A DNA stretch of 64,000 nt from UBA7672 sp963784415 (GTDB lineage Bacteria > Pseudomonadota > Alphaproteobacteria > Caulobacterales > Hyphomonadaceae): contig CAWARK010000002.1 of the NCBI GenBank assembly GCA_963784415.1, forward strand, positions 1-64,000, in the 5' to 3' direction. Of the stretch, positions 36,443 to 43,753 are shown one piece after another. Positions within the stretch are counted from its first letter, which is position 1. Each line of letters begins with the position of its first letter. The position numbers and the translations under genes are program-made. A model generated the notes under the pieces. The model had not been told where the DNA came from. It did not search any database and saw only the letters and a program-made list of their open reading frames with translations.

Positions 36443-36742
36443 ATGGATCTCGCCGAACTCACCACCCGCGTAAACGGCGCACTCGCCACCGCCGGCTTCA
36501 CTGACACGGTGAAGTTCGATTTTGGTTCGGTCGGCAAGCTGTTCATCGACGGCCCCGCGGGCAAGGCTTCGAACGAAGACAAGGACGCCAAGGCCACCAT
36601 CTCGGTCGCTTTCGACGACTTCCAGAAGCTCGCCCAGGGCGCGCTCGACCCGACCATGGCGTTCATGCAGGGCAAGCTGAAAGTGGCCGGCGACATGGGC
36701 GTCGCCATGAAGCTGCAATCGCTGTTCTCCAAACTGCGCTAG
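36443..36742 (+). CDS. SCP2 sterol-binding domain protein
   Basis: A 99-residue single-domain SCP2-like protein: VKFDFGSVGKLFIDG, ATISVAFDDFQKLAQG and the closing LDPTMAFMQGKLKVAGDMGVAMKL, the core of the fold that holds lipids or acyl chains in a hydrophobic tunnel. AGGAG lies 9 bases before the ATG at 36443. It is followed after 3 bases by an alpha/beta hydrolase and is divergent from the acyl-CoA carboxyltransferase, a context consistent with lipid or acyl-CoA metabolism. Confidence 0.9.
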   Translation: MDLAELTTRVNGALATAGFTDTVKFDFGSVGKLFIDGPAGKASNEDKDAKATISVAFDDFQKLAQGALDPTMAFMQGKLKVAGDMGVAMKLQSLFSKLR

Positions 36743-36745
36743 CCG

Positions 36746-37699
36746 ATGCACGACGGCGCTCAGCCCGGAGGCGATGGCCACAAGGATCTTGTCCTCGTGC
36801 CCGGCAATCCGCCTCCGGCTGGCGCTGAAGTCATCTGGGTCGAAGGCGAGGGCGGCGCGAAAGTGCGCATGCTGTTCGCTCCAAAGGAAAACGCCCGCGC
36901 GCTGGCCATCGTCTGCCCGGGCCGCACCGAATCCATCGAGAAGTATTTCGAGGTCTGTCGCGTCCTGCAGGACAAGGGCTTCGCGATCGTCTGTTTCGAC
37001 TGGCCGGGGCAGGGCCTGTCGGATCGTCCGCTGAAAAATCCCATCCGCGGCCACGTCACCACGTTCAACACGTATGTCGATGCGATGGTCCGCGGCCTTG
37101 CGAAGATCGCCGACCGCGCACCTGCAAAGAAGATCATCGTCGCGCATTCGATGGGCGGTGCGATCTCGATGGAAGCGATGCGCACGAGCAAGGTCGATGT
37201 CGCACTCGCCGCTTTCTCAGCGCCGATGTGGGGCATTCCTGTCCCGCCGCCGCTCCAGCTCTATGCCCGCTCGGCCAACGCCGTCGGCTTCGGCACATTC
37301 CCGGCCCAGCCCGAGCCGAAGGAAGAGAAGTTCGAAGGCAACCCGTTCACGCACGACTTCGAACACTGGGGCCTTTATCGCCGCCTCGTCACCGCCGAGC
37401 CGCGCCTCGCGCTGGGCCAGCCCACCATCGGCTGGGTCGTTGCAGCGCTTGACGTCTGCGCGGGCTTCTTCCGCCCCGGCGCGCTTGATCGTCTCGCGAA
37501 GACGCCGATGCTTGTCGCAACAGCCACCGAAGACGTGATCGTCGAGCCCACCTCCGGCGGTCGCCTCGCAGCAAAACTGCCGATGGCGCGCCACCTGCCG
37601 GTGCAGGGCGCGAGCCACGAGATCTTCATGGAAACCGACGAACGCCGCGCGTTCTTCTGGACGGCATTCGACGAGATGTGCGTCAAAGCCGGCGTTTGA
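36746..37699 (+). CDS. Alpha/beta hydrolase (lysophospholipase-like)
   Basis: A 317-residue serine hydrolase. The nucleophile elbow is VAHSMGGAIS near residue 133, preceded by CPGRTESIEKYFEV and FDWPGQGLSDRP, with the catalytic His in VQGASHEIFMETDE. The catalytic Asp is probably in VATATEDVIVEP. The pattern matches monoglyceride lipase/lysophospholipase-type hydrolases. It starts 3 bases after the SCP2 gene, so the pair is one transcript and the SCP2 protein may present its lipid substrate; that link is inference. Confidence 0.85.
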   Translation: MHDGAQPGGDGHKDLVLVPGNPPPAGAEVIWVEGEGGAKVRMLFAPKENARALAIVCPGRTESIEKYFEVCRVLQDKGFAIVCFDWPGQGLSDRPLKNPIRGHVTTFNTYVDAMVRGLAKIADRAPAKKIIVAHSMGGAISMEAMRTSKVDVALAAFSAPMWGIPVPPPLQLYARSANAVGFGTFPAQPEPKEEKFEGNPFTHDFEHWGLYRRLVTAEPRLALGQPTIGWVVAALDVCAGFFRPGALDRLAKTPMLVATATEDVIVEPTSGGRLAAKLPMARHLPVQGASHEIFMETDERRAFFWTAFDEMCVKAGV

Positions 37700-37704
37700 T
37701 CATC

Positions 37705-38292
37705 TCAGTTCAGCTGATGCAGCCGGGCCTTCTCGGACGATTCGGCTGACTGGTTCAGCAGCCGCGTCAGCGACGCGGTCAGCAGGCGATGTGAGCTGGT
37801 CATGCGACGCTGGCGCATCTGCTTGTTTTCCGGCCGAACAAGCGCGTCCACAGTGAGAGCCTCGTCTTCGGTCGAGTCCTGGGCGGAGAACACATACGCC
37901 GCCACGCCGTCGGCGCGCGCGAACTGTTCCATCAGCTTCTGGGCCTTCCGCTCCGGCGTCGGCCCCGCGATCAGGCGGCGGATCAGCAGGCCGATGCCGA
38001 AGAGCACAAGACCGGCGACCACGAGTGTCATCAGCGTCGCGAGCCCGGTGGTGCGGATGTTTGAAAAGAAATCGGCAAAGAACGCGTAGACCGAGGCGCG
38101 GATCGTCTCGTTCTGGACGGTCGCCAGCGCGCCCGCGCCGAAGGCGACGCAGCCGATGCGGATCGGCCATTTCAGGGCCCGCTCGACGCGCAGCTTCGTT
38201 TCGGTGCGGAACAGGTCCTGCCGCAGGTCCTTGAGGCGTTCATCATGCTGCCGGGCCAGCGCCAAGGATCTCGGCAACCGTCGGCGGCTCAA
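37705..38292 (-). CDS. Hypothetical membrane protein
   Basis: About 195 residues with two hydrophobic segments (around residues 45-75 and 85-105), a charged N-terminus (HDERLKDLRQDLFRTETKLRVER) predicted to be helical, and a polar C-terminal half. I do not recognise a family. No ATG occurs at the N-terminus; TTG at 38292 or at a later codon must serve, so the start is uncertain. It is convergent with the hydrolase gene, 5 bases apart. Confidence 0.6.
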   Translation of the reverse strand: MSRRRLPRSLALARQHDERLKDLRQDLFRTETKLRVERALKWPIRIGCVAFGAGALATVQNETIRASVYAFFADFFSNIRTTGLATLMTLVVAGLVLFGIGLLIRRLIAGPTPERKAQKLMEQFARADGVAAYVFSAQDSTEDEALTVDALVRPENKQMRQRRMTSSHRLLTASLTRLLNQSAESSEKARLHQLN

Positions 38293-38419
38293 GCGTAACT
38301 GGATGTGTCCCCGCGCGCGGTCTCATAATCCCCTCCAGATCAACCCGTATGCGATTACGCACGGGTCAGGGGATCGTTCCGGCGATTTCGGCCGCAGCGC
38401 CGGATTTCTTGTCGCAGGC

Positions 38420-38785
38420 CTAATAAGCCTTCGGATCGAGCCCCAGCGCTTCGGCCAGTGAGCTGATCGCGATGTTTTCCTGCGCCTCGAGCTTTCCGTC
38501 CGCGACGACGGCCGCCTGAGCGACCCGCATCACAACGGTCTTGTCGGCCGCATCGGTGATTTCGGTCCGTATCGCGATAAGCGCTGCGCCAAAGCTCTGC
38601 GAGGCGTGAACTTCATGGGCGGCCTGCGTCCAGGCATCCGTGATTTCAGCGTGCCCATTATGCCCCAGGGCCGGGTCCTTCGAGGCCAGGTGAGCAAACC
38701 GCTGCGCTTCGGCCGGGGCGAGCTTGCCATCAGCGAAACCAACCATCGCAAAGGCGCGGGCGGCGTTGAGCAGGAGAGGGGTCAT
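38420..38785 (-). CDS. TerB-like helical protein
   Basis: A 121-residue all-helical protein with two copies of the acidic turn typical of TerB folds, GFADGKLAPAEAQRF near residue 16 and VVADGKLEAQENIAI near residue 92. TerB-type domains bind divalent metal through these acidic residues and occur in tellurite-resistance and other stress or membrane-associated proteins. It lies 19 bases downstream of the hisN-like gene on the same strand, so co-transcription is likely. Confidence 0.72.
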   Translation of the reverse strand: MTPLLLNAARAFAMVGFADGKLAPAEAQRFAHLASKDPALGHNGHAEITDAWTQAAHEVHASQSFGAALIAIRTEITDAADKTVVMRVAQAAVVADGKLEAQENIAISSLAEALGLDPKAY

Positions 38786-38804
38786 GTCGCGTAATCCTGT
38801 TATG

Positions 38805-39609
38805 TCAGAGCGCTGAACGCCGGAGCGAGATCAGGGCCTCATCGAGAATAGTGCGATTGGCGGAGGCAACAATCTGTCCGCCCAGTTGCGGCGTGTTTCC
38901 GCGCCAGTCGGTGACGACGCCGCCCGCGCCCTCGATCACCGGGATGAGCGCTGCAACGTCGTGCGCCTTGAGGCCGGTCTCGGTCACCATGTCGATCGTG
39001 CCGGCGGCCAGTCGCGCATAGGCATAGGCATCGAGCCCATAGCGCGTGAGACGCGCCGTCGCCCGGATATGCTCGAACGCGCCGCGCTCGGGCGGGGTCA
39101 GGATAAAGGGATCGGTGGTCGACAGGATCGCGTCGGTCAGCTTCCGGCAGTCGCGCGTCTTCAAGCGCGATGCGTGCGCCGCGTCCCTCCAGCCATGACG
39201 ACCGCTCACCTGCGGTGAGCCCGATATAGCGCTCGTCCATCCAGGGCTGGTCGATGATGCCGAGCATCGGCCTGTCGCCTTCGACAGCGCCGATCAGCGT
39301 CGTCCACGAGGCCAGGCCCGCCACGAAAGCGCGCGTGCCGTCGATTGGGTCGAGATACCAGGTGACGCCGGAGGTTCCGGCTGACGCGCCATACTCCTCG
39401 CCCTCGATGCCATCGTCAGGGCGGTGCTTCGCCAGCACCTCGCGCATGGCGCGTTCGGCGGCGCGATCGGCTTCGGTGACGGGATCATAGCCGACAGTCG
39501 CCTTGTTCTCGGCGGTGTTCGCGGCAGATCTGAAATGGGGAAGGGCAGCGTCGCGCGCCGCATCGGCCATCAGCCGGGCCGTCGGCAGGAGGAGCTGGGC
39601 AAGGTCCAT
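38805..39609 (-). CDS. hisN: Inositol monophosphatase family, histidinol-phosphatase-like, frameshifted
   Basis: Mg-dependent phosphatase. The first frame holds ATVGYDPVTEADRAAE, EGEEYG, the metal motif WYLDPIDGTRAFVAG and GIIDQPWMDERYIG. It breaks near 39185 (after LEGRGARIALEDA). The next frame gives FEHIRATARLTRYGLDAYAYARLAAG and ETGLKAHDVAALIPVIEGAGGVVTDWRG, the C-terminal metal/substrate motif. Joined length is about 267 residues. VKAHD-AA and PQLGG are typical of the HisN type that makes histidinol, but an inositol- or other phosphatase role is not excluded. The ATG is at 39609. Confidence 0.82.
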
Positions 39610-39727
39610 GGCGGACCTTTGCCTTCCGTACTCCACTCCCGCAAGCACTAGTCCGCTCCCCGCAGCTTGCGCCCGGTCCGGTTTTTAGCCGGGCCGGGCC
39701 AAGACTGCGTAGGGGTCAGTCCAGTTG

Positions 39728-40126
39728 TTACGAAGCCATCGTGTCCGAAGGATCGCCTTCCAGCGCCTTGGCCAGATCGAGCAGGCGGCGGCGGGGACGT
39801 TCCGACAGGCGGTAGTAGGCGCGGACGAGTTCCAGCGTCTCTTTCTGCGAAAGAATGTCGCCCGAGAGGCGGTCATTCTGGTCGTTGGCAGGCGCCTGTT
39901 TTCCGTCCGGCGCGAGGCCGTCGAAGAAGTAGTTGATGTTGACGTTCAGGGCGGTGCCGAGGCTGAACAGCCGGCTCGCCGTGATGCGGTTCGCGCCGCA
40001 CTCGTATTTCTGGATCTGCTGGAACCGCACGCCGACCTGGCTAGCCAGATCCTGCTGGGTCAGGCCCAGAAGACGACGACGGCGACGCAGACGCTTGCCG
40101 ACATAGATATCCACATCCGTGGCCAT
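39728..40126 (-). CDS. XRE-family transcriptional regulator (PraR-like)
   Basis: 132 residues. The N-terminal helix-turn-helix reads DIYVGKRLRRRRRLLGL, TQQDLASQVGVRFQQIQKYE and NRITASRLFSLGTALN, followed by YFFDGL and a C-terminal helix (LVRAYYRLSERPRRRLLDLAKAL). This matches a conserved alphaproteobacterial regulator group that includes PraR of rhizobia. The ATG at 40126 starts the conserved core. The region upstream holds two copies of an 18-base near-palindrome and a probable small RNA, so it may regulate itself and that RNA. Confidence 0.88.
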   Translation of the reverse strand: MATDVDIYVGKRLRRRRRLLGLTQQDLASQVGVRFQQIQKYECGANRITASRLFSLGTALNVNINYFFDGLAPDGKQAPANDQNDRLSGDILSQKETLELVRAYYRLSERPRRRLLDLAKALEGDPSDTMAS

Positions 40127-40255
40127 TGAACTCAAACTCCCGCTACGCTGGCCCCGTACCATTCAGGGACCGTCGGACGGTTGAGCAGCAAGGCGGGCGC
40201 CACACGCGTTACGTGAACCCGAAGCGGCGGTAAGGGTCGGACTCTCGCGTGAATA

Positions 40256-40273
40256 TTGTGCAATGCAGCACAA
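40256..40273. promoter_or_regulatory. Candidate operator, inverted repeat with TGC-N3-GCA core
   Basis: TTGTGCAATGCAGCACAA has perfect 6-base arms (TTGTGC and GCACAA) around AATGCA, and contains TGC-AAT-GCA. It lies about 130 bases upstream of the XRE regulator start. A second copy of the pattern occurs at 40381. The shared pattern TT-N-TGCA-N-TGCAGC-N2-AA suggests a real binding site. Which protein binds is inference: the adjacent XRE regulator, or a PhaR/AniA-type protein, whose known sites I recall as TGC-rich. Confidence 0.5.
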
Positions 40274-40380
40274 ACGGGTTGCCCAACATCCGGACAGGGG
40301 CGCCTTAGAACTCGTCAGAATAAGCTTTTTCAAGCCAAACTGCGGAAATTCGCCGCACATGCGAGAAAGCGGCTTGAGGT

Positions 40381-40398
40381 TTTTGCACTGCAGCGTAA
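40381..40398. promoter_or_regulatory. Candidate operator, second copy, at the sRNA promoter
   Basis: TTTTGCACTGCAGCGTAA matches the site at 40256 in 14 of 18 positions and keeps TGC-ACT-GCA. It lies directly before the probable small RNA and overlaps its likely promoter (TTGAGG at 40374, TAAAAC at 40396, spacing 16). A protein bound here would be expected to block or modulate that promoter. Confidence 0.5.
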
Positions 40399-40407
40399 AA
40401 CCTAGTC

Positions 40408-40487
40408 GTGGCTCTTCGGAGCCGCTGCCCTTATGGGCGTTTCCTCCCTAAACCTTTGGCCGCGCTGGCATCCAGCGCGGCCTTTTT
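40408..40487 (+). ncRNA. Probable mmgR/alpha-r8-type small RNA
   Basis: About 80 bases. A 7-bp stem with a TTCG loop (GTGGCTC/GAGCCGC, 40408-40425) is followed by a small GCCC-TTAT-GGGC hairpin. Next comes TTTCCTCCCT at 40440-40449, whose CCTCCCT is presented as a loop between GTTT and AAAC. A strong rho-independent terminator closes it. From memory, the alphaproteobacterial alpha-r8 family (mmgR in Sinorhizobium) has a conserved UUUCCUCCCU held in a stem-loop before such a terminator. The CCUCCC loop could pair with ribosome-binding sites of target mRNAs. Its 3' half lies antisense to the last codons of the amidohydrolase gene. The 5' end is estimated. Confidence 0.68.
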
Positions 40488-41441
40488 GTTTGGTCCGGCA
40501 TCGGGCAGGCCCACGGCGCCGCGCGTGAAGTCACAGATTTCATTGGCAATTTCGCCCATATGCCGGCGCAACAGGTTGAAACCGTCATGCGGCTGGACAT
40601 TCGCCTCGTCGAGGTAAAGCCGGCGCCGCACTTCAATCTGCATGGCATGCCGCCCCAGCGAAGGTTGACCGTGCGCCAACGTCGCAAAACCCCCTGCGTA
40701 AGGTGAGTTCCGGGCGGTCGTATATCCCCTGGCGCGGAACAAGCTCTCCACCAGATCGACCAGTCCGGGCGAGCAGGATGCCCCAAACCTGTCCCCGATC
40801 ACGATGTCCGGCGAGCGCGCATTGGCCTCGGTCTCGGCCGGCATGGAGTGGCAATCGATCAGCCAGCCCTGTCCAAACATGGCCTGCGCCCGCCTCAGCA
40901 GGGCCTCCAGAGCCCGGTGATAGGGGCGGTAGACCTGGTCCAGCCGCTGGTCCGCCTCGGACCGGGCCAGCTTGCGGTCATAGATGGCGGCCCCGTTGAA
41001 GGCGACGCGGGGAATGCACCCCAGACCCGCATCCACCCGGGGCGAGCGCTGCGCGAACCAGCCTGGAGAGGGATCCTCGAACATAAGCGGGTCCATTTCG
41101 GACTCGGCACGGTTCAGATCCACAAAGCCCCGCGCCACCAGCCCGCAGATCACCGGCGCTCCCGACAGGTGTACGTCCGCCAGCAGACGGTCGACATAGG
41201 CGTCCTCGATCCGCCGCAGGTCGATCATCGAGGCCTTGCAGGTCTCGAGAAAACCCTTCGGATACAGGCGTCCGGAGTGGGGAGAGGCGAAAACCACCGG
41301 CGACATGACCGAAACCGGCTCGTCGATGGAAAACGAAAATCCCGTCCGTTCCGCCTCGGGAGAGCCCCGGGAGGAACGGGCAGCAGGGTCAGACGACCCT
41401 GGATCGGCGAAGATCATGAGACCGGGAAACATTCCGTCCAT
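40431..41441 (-). CDS. N-formylglutamate amidohydrolase
   Basis: A 336-residue zinc hydrolase of the FGase family: VVFASPHSGRLYP (metal-binding His), RIEDAYVDRLLAD, DLNRAESEMDP, RPYHRALEALL, LIDCHSMP (metal/catalytic site), DIVIGDRFG and PYAGGFATLAHG. The family releases formate from N-formyl-glutamate or similar amides. The Ala-rich tail after residue 315 is encoded over the small-RNA terminator hairpin. It is divergent from cpdR, an arrangement I recall as common in alphaproteobacteria. The exact start among nearby ATGs (41441, 41432) is uncertain. Confidence 0.9.
   Translation of the reverse strand: MDGMFPGLMIFADPGSSDPAARSSRGSPEAERTGFSFSIDEPVSVMSPVVFASPHSGRLYPKGFLETCKASMIDLRRIEDAYVDRLLADVHLSGAPVICGLVARGFVDLNRAESEMDPLMFEDPSPGWFAQRSPRVDAGLGCIPRVAFNGAAIYDRKLARSEADQRLDQVYRPYHRALEALLRRAQAMFGQGWLIDCHSMPAETEANARSPDIVIGDRFGASCSPGLVDLVESLFRARGYTTARNSPYAGGFATLAHGQPSLGRHAMQIEVRRRLYLDEANVQPHDGFNLLRRHMGEIANEICDFTRGAVGLPDAGPNKKAALDASAAKGLGRKRP
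40458..40487 (+). terminator. Rho-independent terminator of the small RNA
   Basis: Perfect 11-bp stem GGCCGCGCTGG/CCAGCGCGGCC with a 3-base CAT loop, followed on the plus strand by TTTTTG. On the minus strand no T-run follows, so the terminator serves plus-strand transcription. No plus-strand protein gene precedes it, which is the main reason to infer an RNA gene here. Confidence 0.85.
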
Positions 41442-41547
41442 ATTTTAGGAGCCTAGCGCGGGGTCAAGCGGAAGTGTTCATGCATGCTTTACCGCGACAC
41501 CCCAAGAATCGTAATCTGAATTCACTGGGTTGGAAGTCCGGGACACC

Positions 41548-41907
41548 ATGGCCAAGATTCTTCTCGCCGAGGACGACGACAGCCTGCGCGGCTTCCTCGT
41601 CAACGCGCTCAAGCGCGCTGGCCACGTCGTGAAGGACTTCGATGAGGGCCGCTCGGCCCTGAAAGCGCTCGAACGCGAAGTGTTCGACCTCCTGCTGACC
41701 GACATCGTCATGCCGGGTCTCGACGGCATCGAACTGGCCCGCCGCGGCTCCGAACTCGACCCCGCCATGAAGATCGTCTTCATCACGGGCTTTGCCGGCG
41801 TCGCGCTCTCTGCAGGCGGCCCAACGCCCGCTGGCGCAAAAGTGCTCTCCAAGCCCTTCCACCTGCGCGAGCTCGTGGACGAGGTCGAACGCGTGATGGC
41901 GGCCTGA
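41548..41907 (+). CDS. cpdR: CpdR-type single-domain response regulator
   Basis: A 119-residue stand-alone receiver domain: ILLAEDDDSLRGFL (acidic pocket), phospho-acceptor Asp52 in LLLTDIVMPGLDG, the switch residue in VFITGFAG, and Lys in VLSKPFHLREL. Size and sequence match CpdR, which in Caulobacter controls ClpXP adaptor activity and polar localisation through phosphorylation by the CckA-ChpT relay. The ATG at 41548 is the conserved start. The neighbouring amidohydrolase gene fits the usual CpdR locus. Confidence 0.92.
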   Translation: MAKILLAEDDDSLRGFLVNALKRAGHVVKDFDEGRSALKALEREVFDLLLTDIVMPGLDGIELARRGSELDPAMKIVFITGFAGVALSAGGPTPAGAKVLSKPFHLRELVDEVERVMAA

Positions 41908-42049
41908 TCCAGCATCGCGACGGCTTGGTCGCCGGTGACCTCCCCTCAATTCGATGTCGCTGGAACAATGCATCGACCCAGCCGTTTCCATCGTGCGTGG
42001 CGGGCCGAACGGACCGGCGTCCTCGCTCAATCAAAATGGGAGACGCCAC

Positions 42050-42310
42050 ATGTCACTTGAGTCCCTGATCATCTGGGCGATCGTCGGCGGGGTCGCGGGC
42101 TTGCTGGCGGGTATCATCGTGAAGGGCTTCGGCTTCGGCCTGGTCGGCAACATTATCGTCGGGATCCTCGGCGCATTTCTCGCCGGATGGCTGCTGCCGC
42201 AAACCGGCATCGCCTTTACGCTCGTCAGCCCCCTGATCACGTCGATCGCTTATGCGACCATCGGCGCCGTCGTGCTGCTGCTCGTAATTGGCGTCGTTCG
42301 CCGCGCCTGA
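42050..42310 (+). CDS. GlsB/YeaQ/YmgE family membrane protein
   Basis: An 86-residue protein with three hydrophobic, Gly-rich membrane segments (LIIWAIVGGVAGLLAGIIV, LVGNIIVGILGAFLAGWLL, IAYATIGAVVLLLVIGVV), the hallmark of the small transglycosylase-associated stress family. These are general-stress-linked inner-membrane proteins of unclear mechanism. GGGAG precedes the ATG at 42050 by 6 bases; the longer frame from 41954 has no family match in its first 32 codons. Confidence 0.88.
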   Translation: MSLESLIIWAIVGGVAGLLAGIIVKGFGFGLVGNIIVGILGAFLAGWLLPQTGIAFTLVSPLITSIAYATIGAVVLLLVIGVVRRA

Positions 42311-42325
42311 CCCTCGCATTACGAA

Positions 42326-42373
42326 GACCCCGCTGATCCGATCCCGCCCTGCAGGCGAGCCTGTGGCGGGGTC
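42326..42373. terminator. Possible hairpin between convergent genes
   Basis: GACCCCGC (42326-42333) and GCGGGGTC (42366-42373) form an 8-bp stem enclosing a smaller CAGGC/GCCTG stem. It lies between the GlsB-like gene (plus) and tRNA-Val (minus), where a shared terminator would be expected. There is no clear T-run on either strand, so confidence is low. Confidence 0.35.
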
Positions 42374-42405
42374 GAAAGCGTCATCATATCTGCAAGCAAG
42401 AAGGC

Positions 42406-42480
42406 TGGTGGGCGGTACAGGGATCGAACCTGTGACCCCTACCATGTCAAGGTAGTGCTCTACCGCTGAGCTAACCGCCC
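42406..42480 (-). tRNA. tRNA-Val (anticodon GAC)
   Basis: On the minus strand it reads GGGCGGTTAGCTCAGCGG at the 5' end, an anticodon arm CTACC-TTGACAT-GGTAG with anticodon GAC, the T-arm GTTCGATCC and acceptor 3' side ACCGCCC-A-CCA. The acceptor stem pairs perfectly and CCA is encoded. The total is 75 bases including CCA. Confidence 0.97.
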
Positions 42481-42599
42481 AATCCAGCCGTCGATCCCCG
42501 GGGTCAACGGGGCGAGGGGCGCTTATTGCCCCGCTGGGCCCCGGGCGTCAATGGCGCGATTTGAGGCGCGTATTTATCCCGTCCGGACGGGCTTTGGCG

Positions 42600-43703
42600 T
42601 CAGTCGAGGCCAAGGAAAACGCTCATCCGTTCAAGTTCCTCTTCCAGCGCCGATCTGAAGGCCTTTCCGGACGGCGGTTTGCCCGAGGCATAGCCCAGCT
42701 CCGACCGGAGCTGATTGTCGACGACGGACAGATTGCCCCAACCAATGACGGCGTCTCCGCGCAGCAGCGGCAGGGCGTAATATCCGCGCAAGCGCTTTGG
42801 CGCAGGCGTGTAGGCCTCGAAACGATACTGCCAGCCCCAGAAAATCTCGAACCGGCGGCGGTCCCACACAACCGGATCAAAGGGCGCGAGCAGCCGCACA
42901 TCAGTGTCGGCTGAAGCCGCTGCGGACCAGCGCGCCGCGCGCGGGTCTTCGCCCTGTGGCCAGTACCAGATCACACCATCGACTTCGGCGGAGGGCAGGC
43001 GTGCTGCAGCGCGGGCAAGGCTGGCGCGGCGTTCGGCGGCTCCACTGCGGCACGCCCGAGCGCAGGTGATAGACGAGTTCCGACAGGGTGCGCGCAGGCA
43101 GGGGTGCGTATTTGCGGACGATGATGTCCACCAGCGCGTCCATGGCGACGGCAGGATCCTCGGCGGGAGGCGTCGCCTCGCGTGCAACGTAGAGACGCAC
43201 GCCACCGGCGCGACCGGCGACGCGCAGATGGCCGCGATAGTGCAGGCCGTCGAGCAGTTGCGTGCTGGCGTTCGACGATCCGCCAAACCAGTTCTGCGTC
43301 TTGCCGTGCTGGAAATGCGCATCGACATCGCGCGGGTGGACGACGCCGTTCGCGCGGACGAAGGCGAGGATCGCATCGGCCTTGGTCTGACTTGATTTGG
43401 TCCAGACTTTCGCGGCGTGCGCGGGTGCATCACGCGTGGGTCGCGCGCGGCAGGAAGCCGTAGTTGACGAAGAAGTCTTCCTCGATGCCGAGCGTTCGCA
43501 TAGCGGCGCTCAAGATCGCCGGCGCGATAGTTGCGGACGCGATGGCGGAGTGTGAGATCCTGCGCGCGCGCCGGGGCGCGGATCGGATCAGCCTGCACGA
43601 AGCCAAGCTTGTCGATGGCGCGAGCGAGTGTCGTCGGCGCAAACAGCGTGCGCGAGACCGCATAGCGGCGCAGGTCAGCCAGGGTGATAGGTCGGGGCGC
43701 CAA
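42600..43703 (-). CDS. YcaQ-like DNA glycosylase, several frameshifts
   Basis: The outer ends share a frame: N-terminal ITLADLRRYAVSRTLF and KLGFVQADPIRAPARAQDLTLRHRV, and C-terminal VDGVIWYWPQGEDP, RLLAPFDPVVWDRRRFEIFWGWQYRFEAYTPAPKRLRGYYALPLL. The middle is spread over other frames (LGIEEDFFVNYGFLPRATHA; VRLYVAREATPPAEDP and RTLSELVYHLRSGVPQW). All belong to the winged-helix YcaQ/AlkX family that unhooks DNA interstrand crosslinks. Four or more single-base breaks lie between about 43020 and 43500. Joined length is about 365-370 residues. The TTG start at 43703 is tentative. Confidence 0.72.
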   Translation of the reverse strand: MAPRPITLADLRRYAVSRTLFAPTTLARAIDKLGFVQADPIRAPARAQDLTLRHRVRNYRAGDLERRYANARHRGRLLRQLRLPAARDPRVMHPRTPRKSGPNQVRPRPMRSSPSSARTASSTRAMSMRISSTARRRTGLADRRTPARNCSTACTIAAICASPVAPVACVSTLHARRRLPPRILPSPWTRWWTSSSANTHPCLRAPCRNSSITCARACRSGAAERRASLARAAARLPSAEVDGVIWYWPQGEDPRAARWSAAASADTDVRLLAPFDPVVWDRRRFEIFWGWQYRFEAYTPAPKRLRGYYALPLLRGDAVIGWGNLSVVDNQLRSELGYASGKPPSGKAFRSALEEELERMSVFLGLD

Positions 43704-43753
43704 GGTGCGCCGACCCTAGACGATTCCAGATTGGAAACGACCGGTAATTTGCC

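Noticed and set aside
42406..42480. tRNA-Val as an integration site for the neighbouring genes
   Set aside because: No integrase gene and no repeated tRNA 3' end were found nearby.
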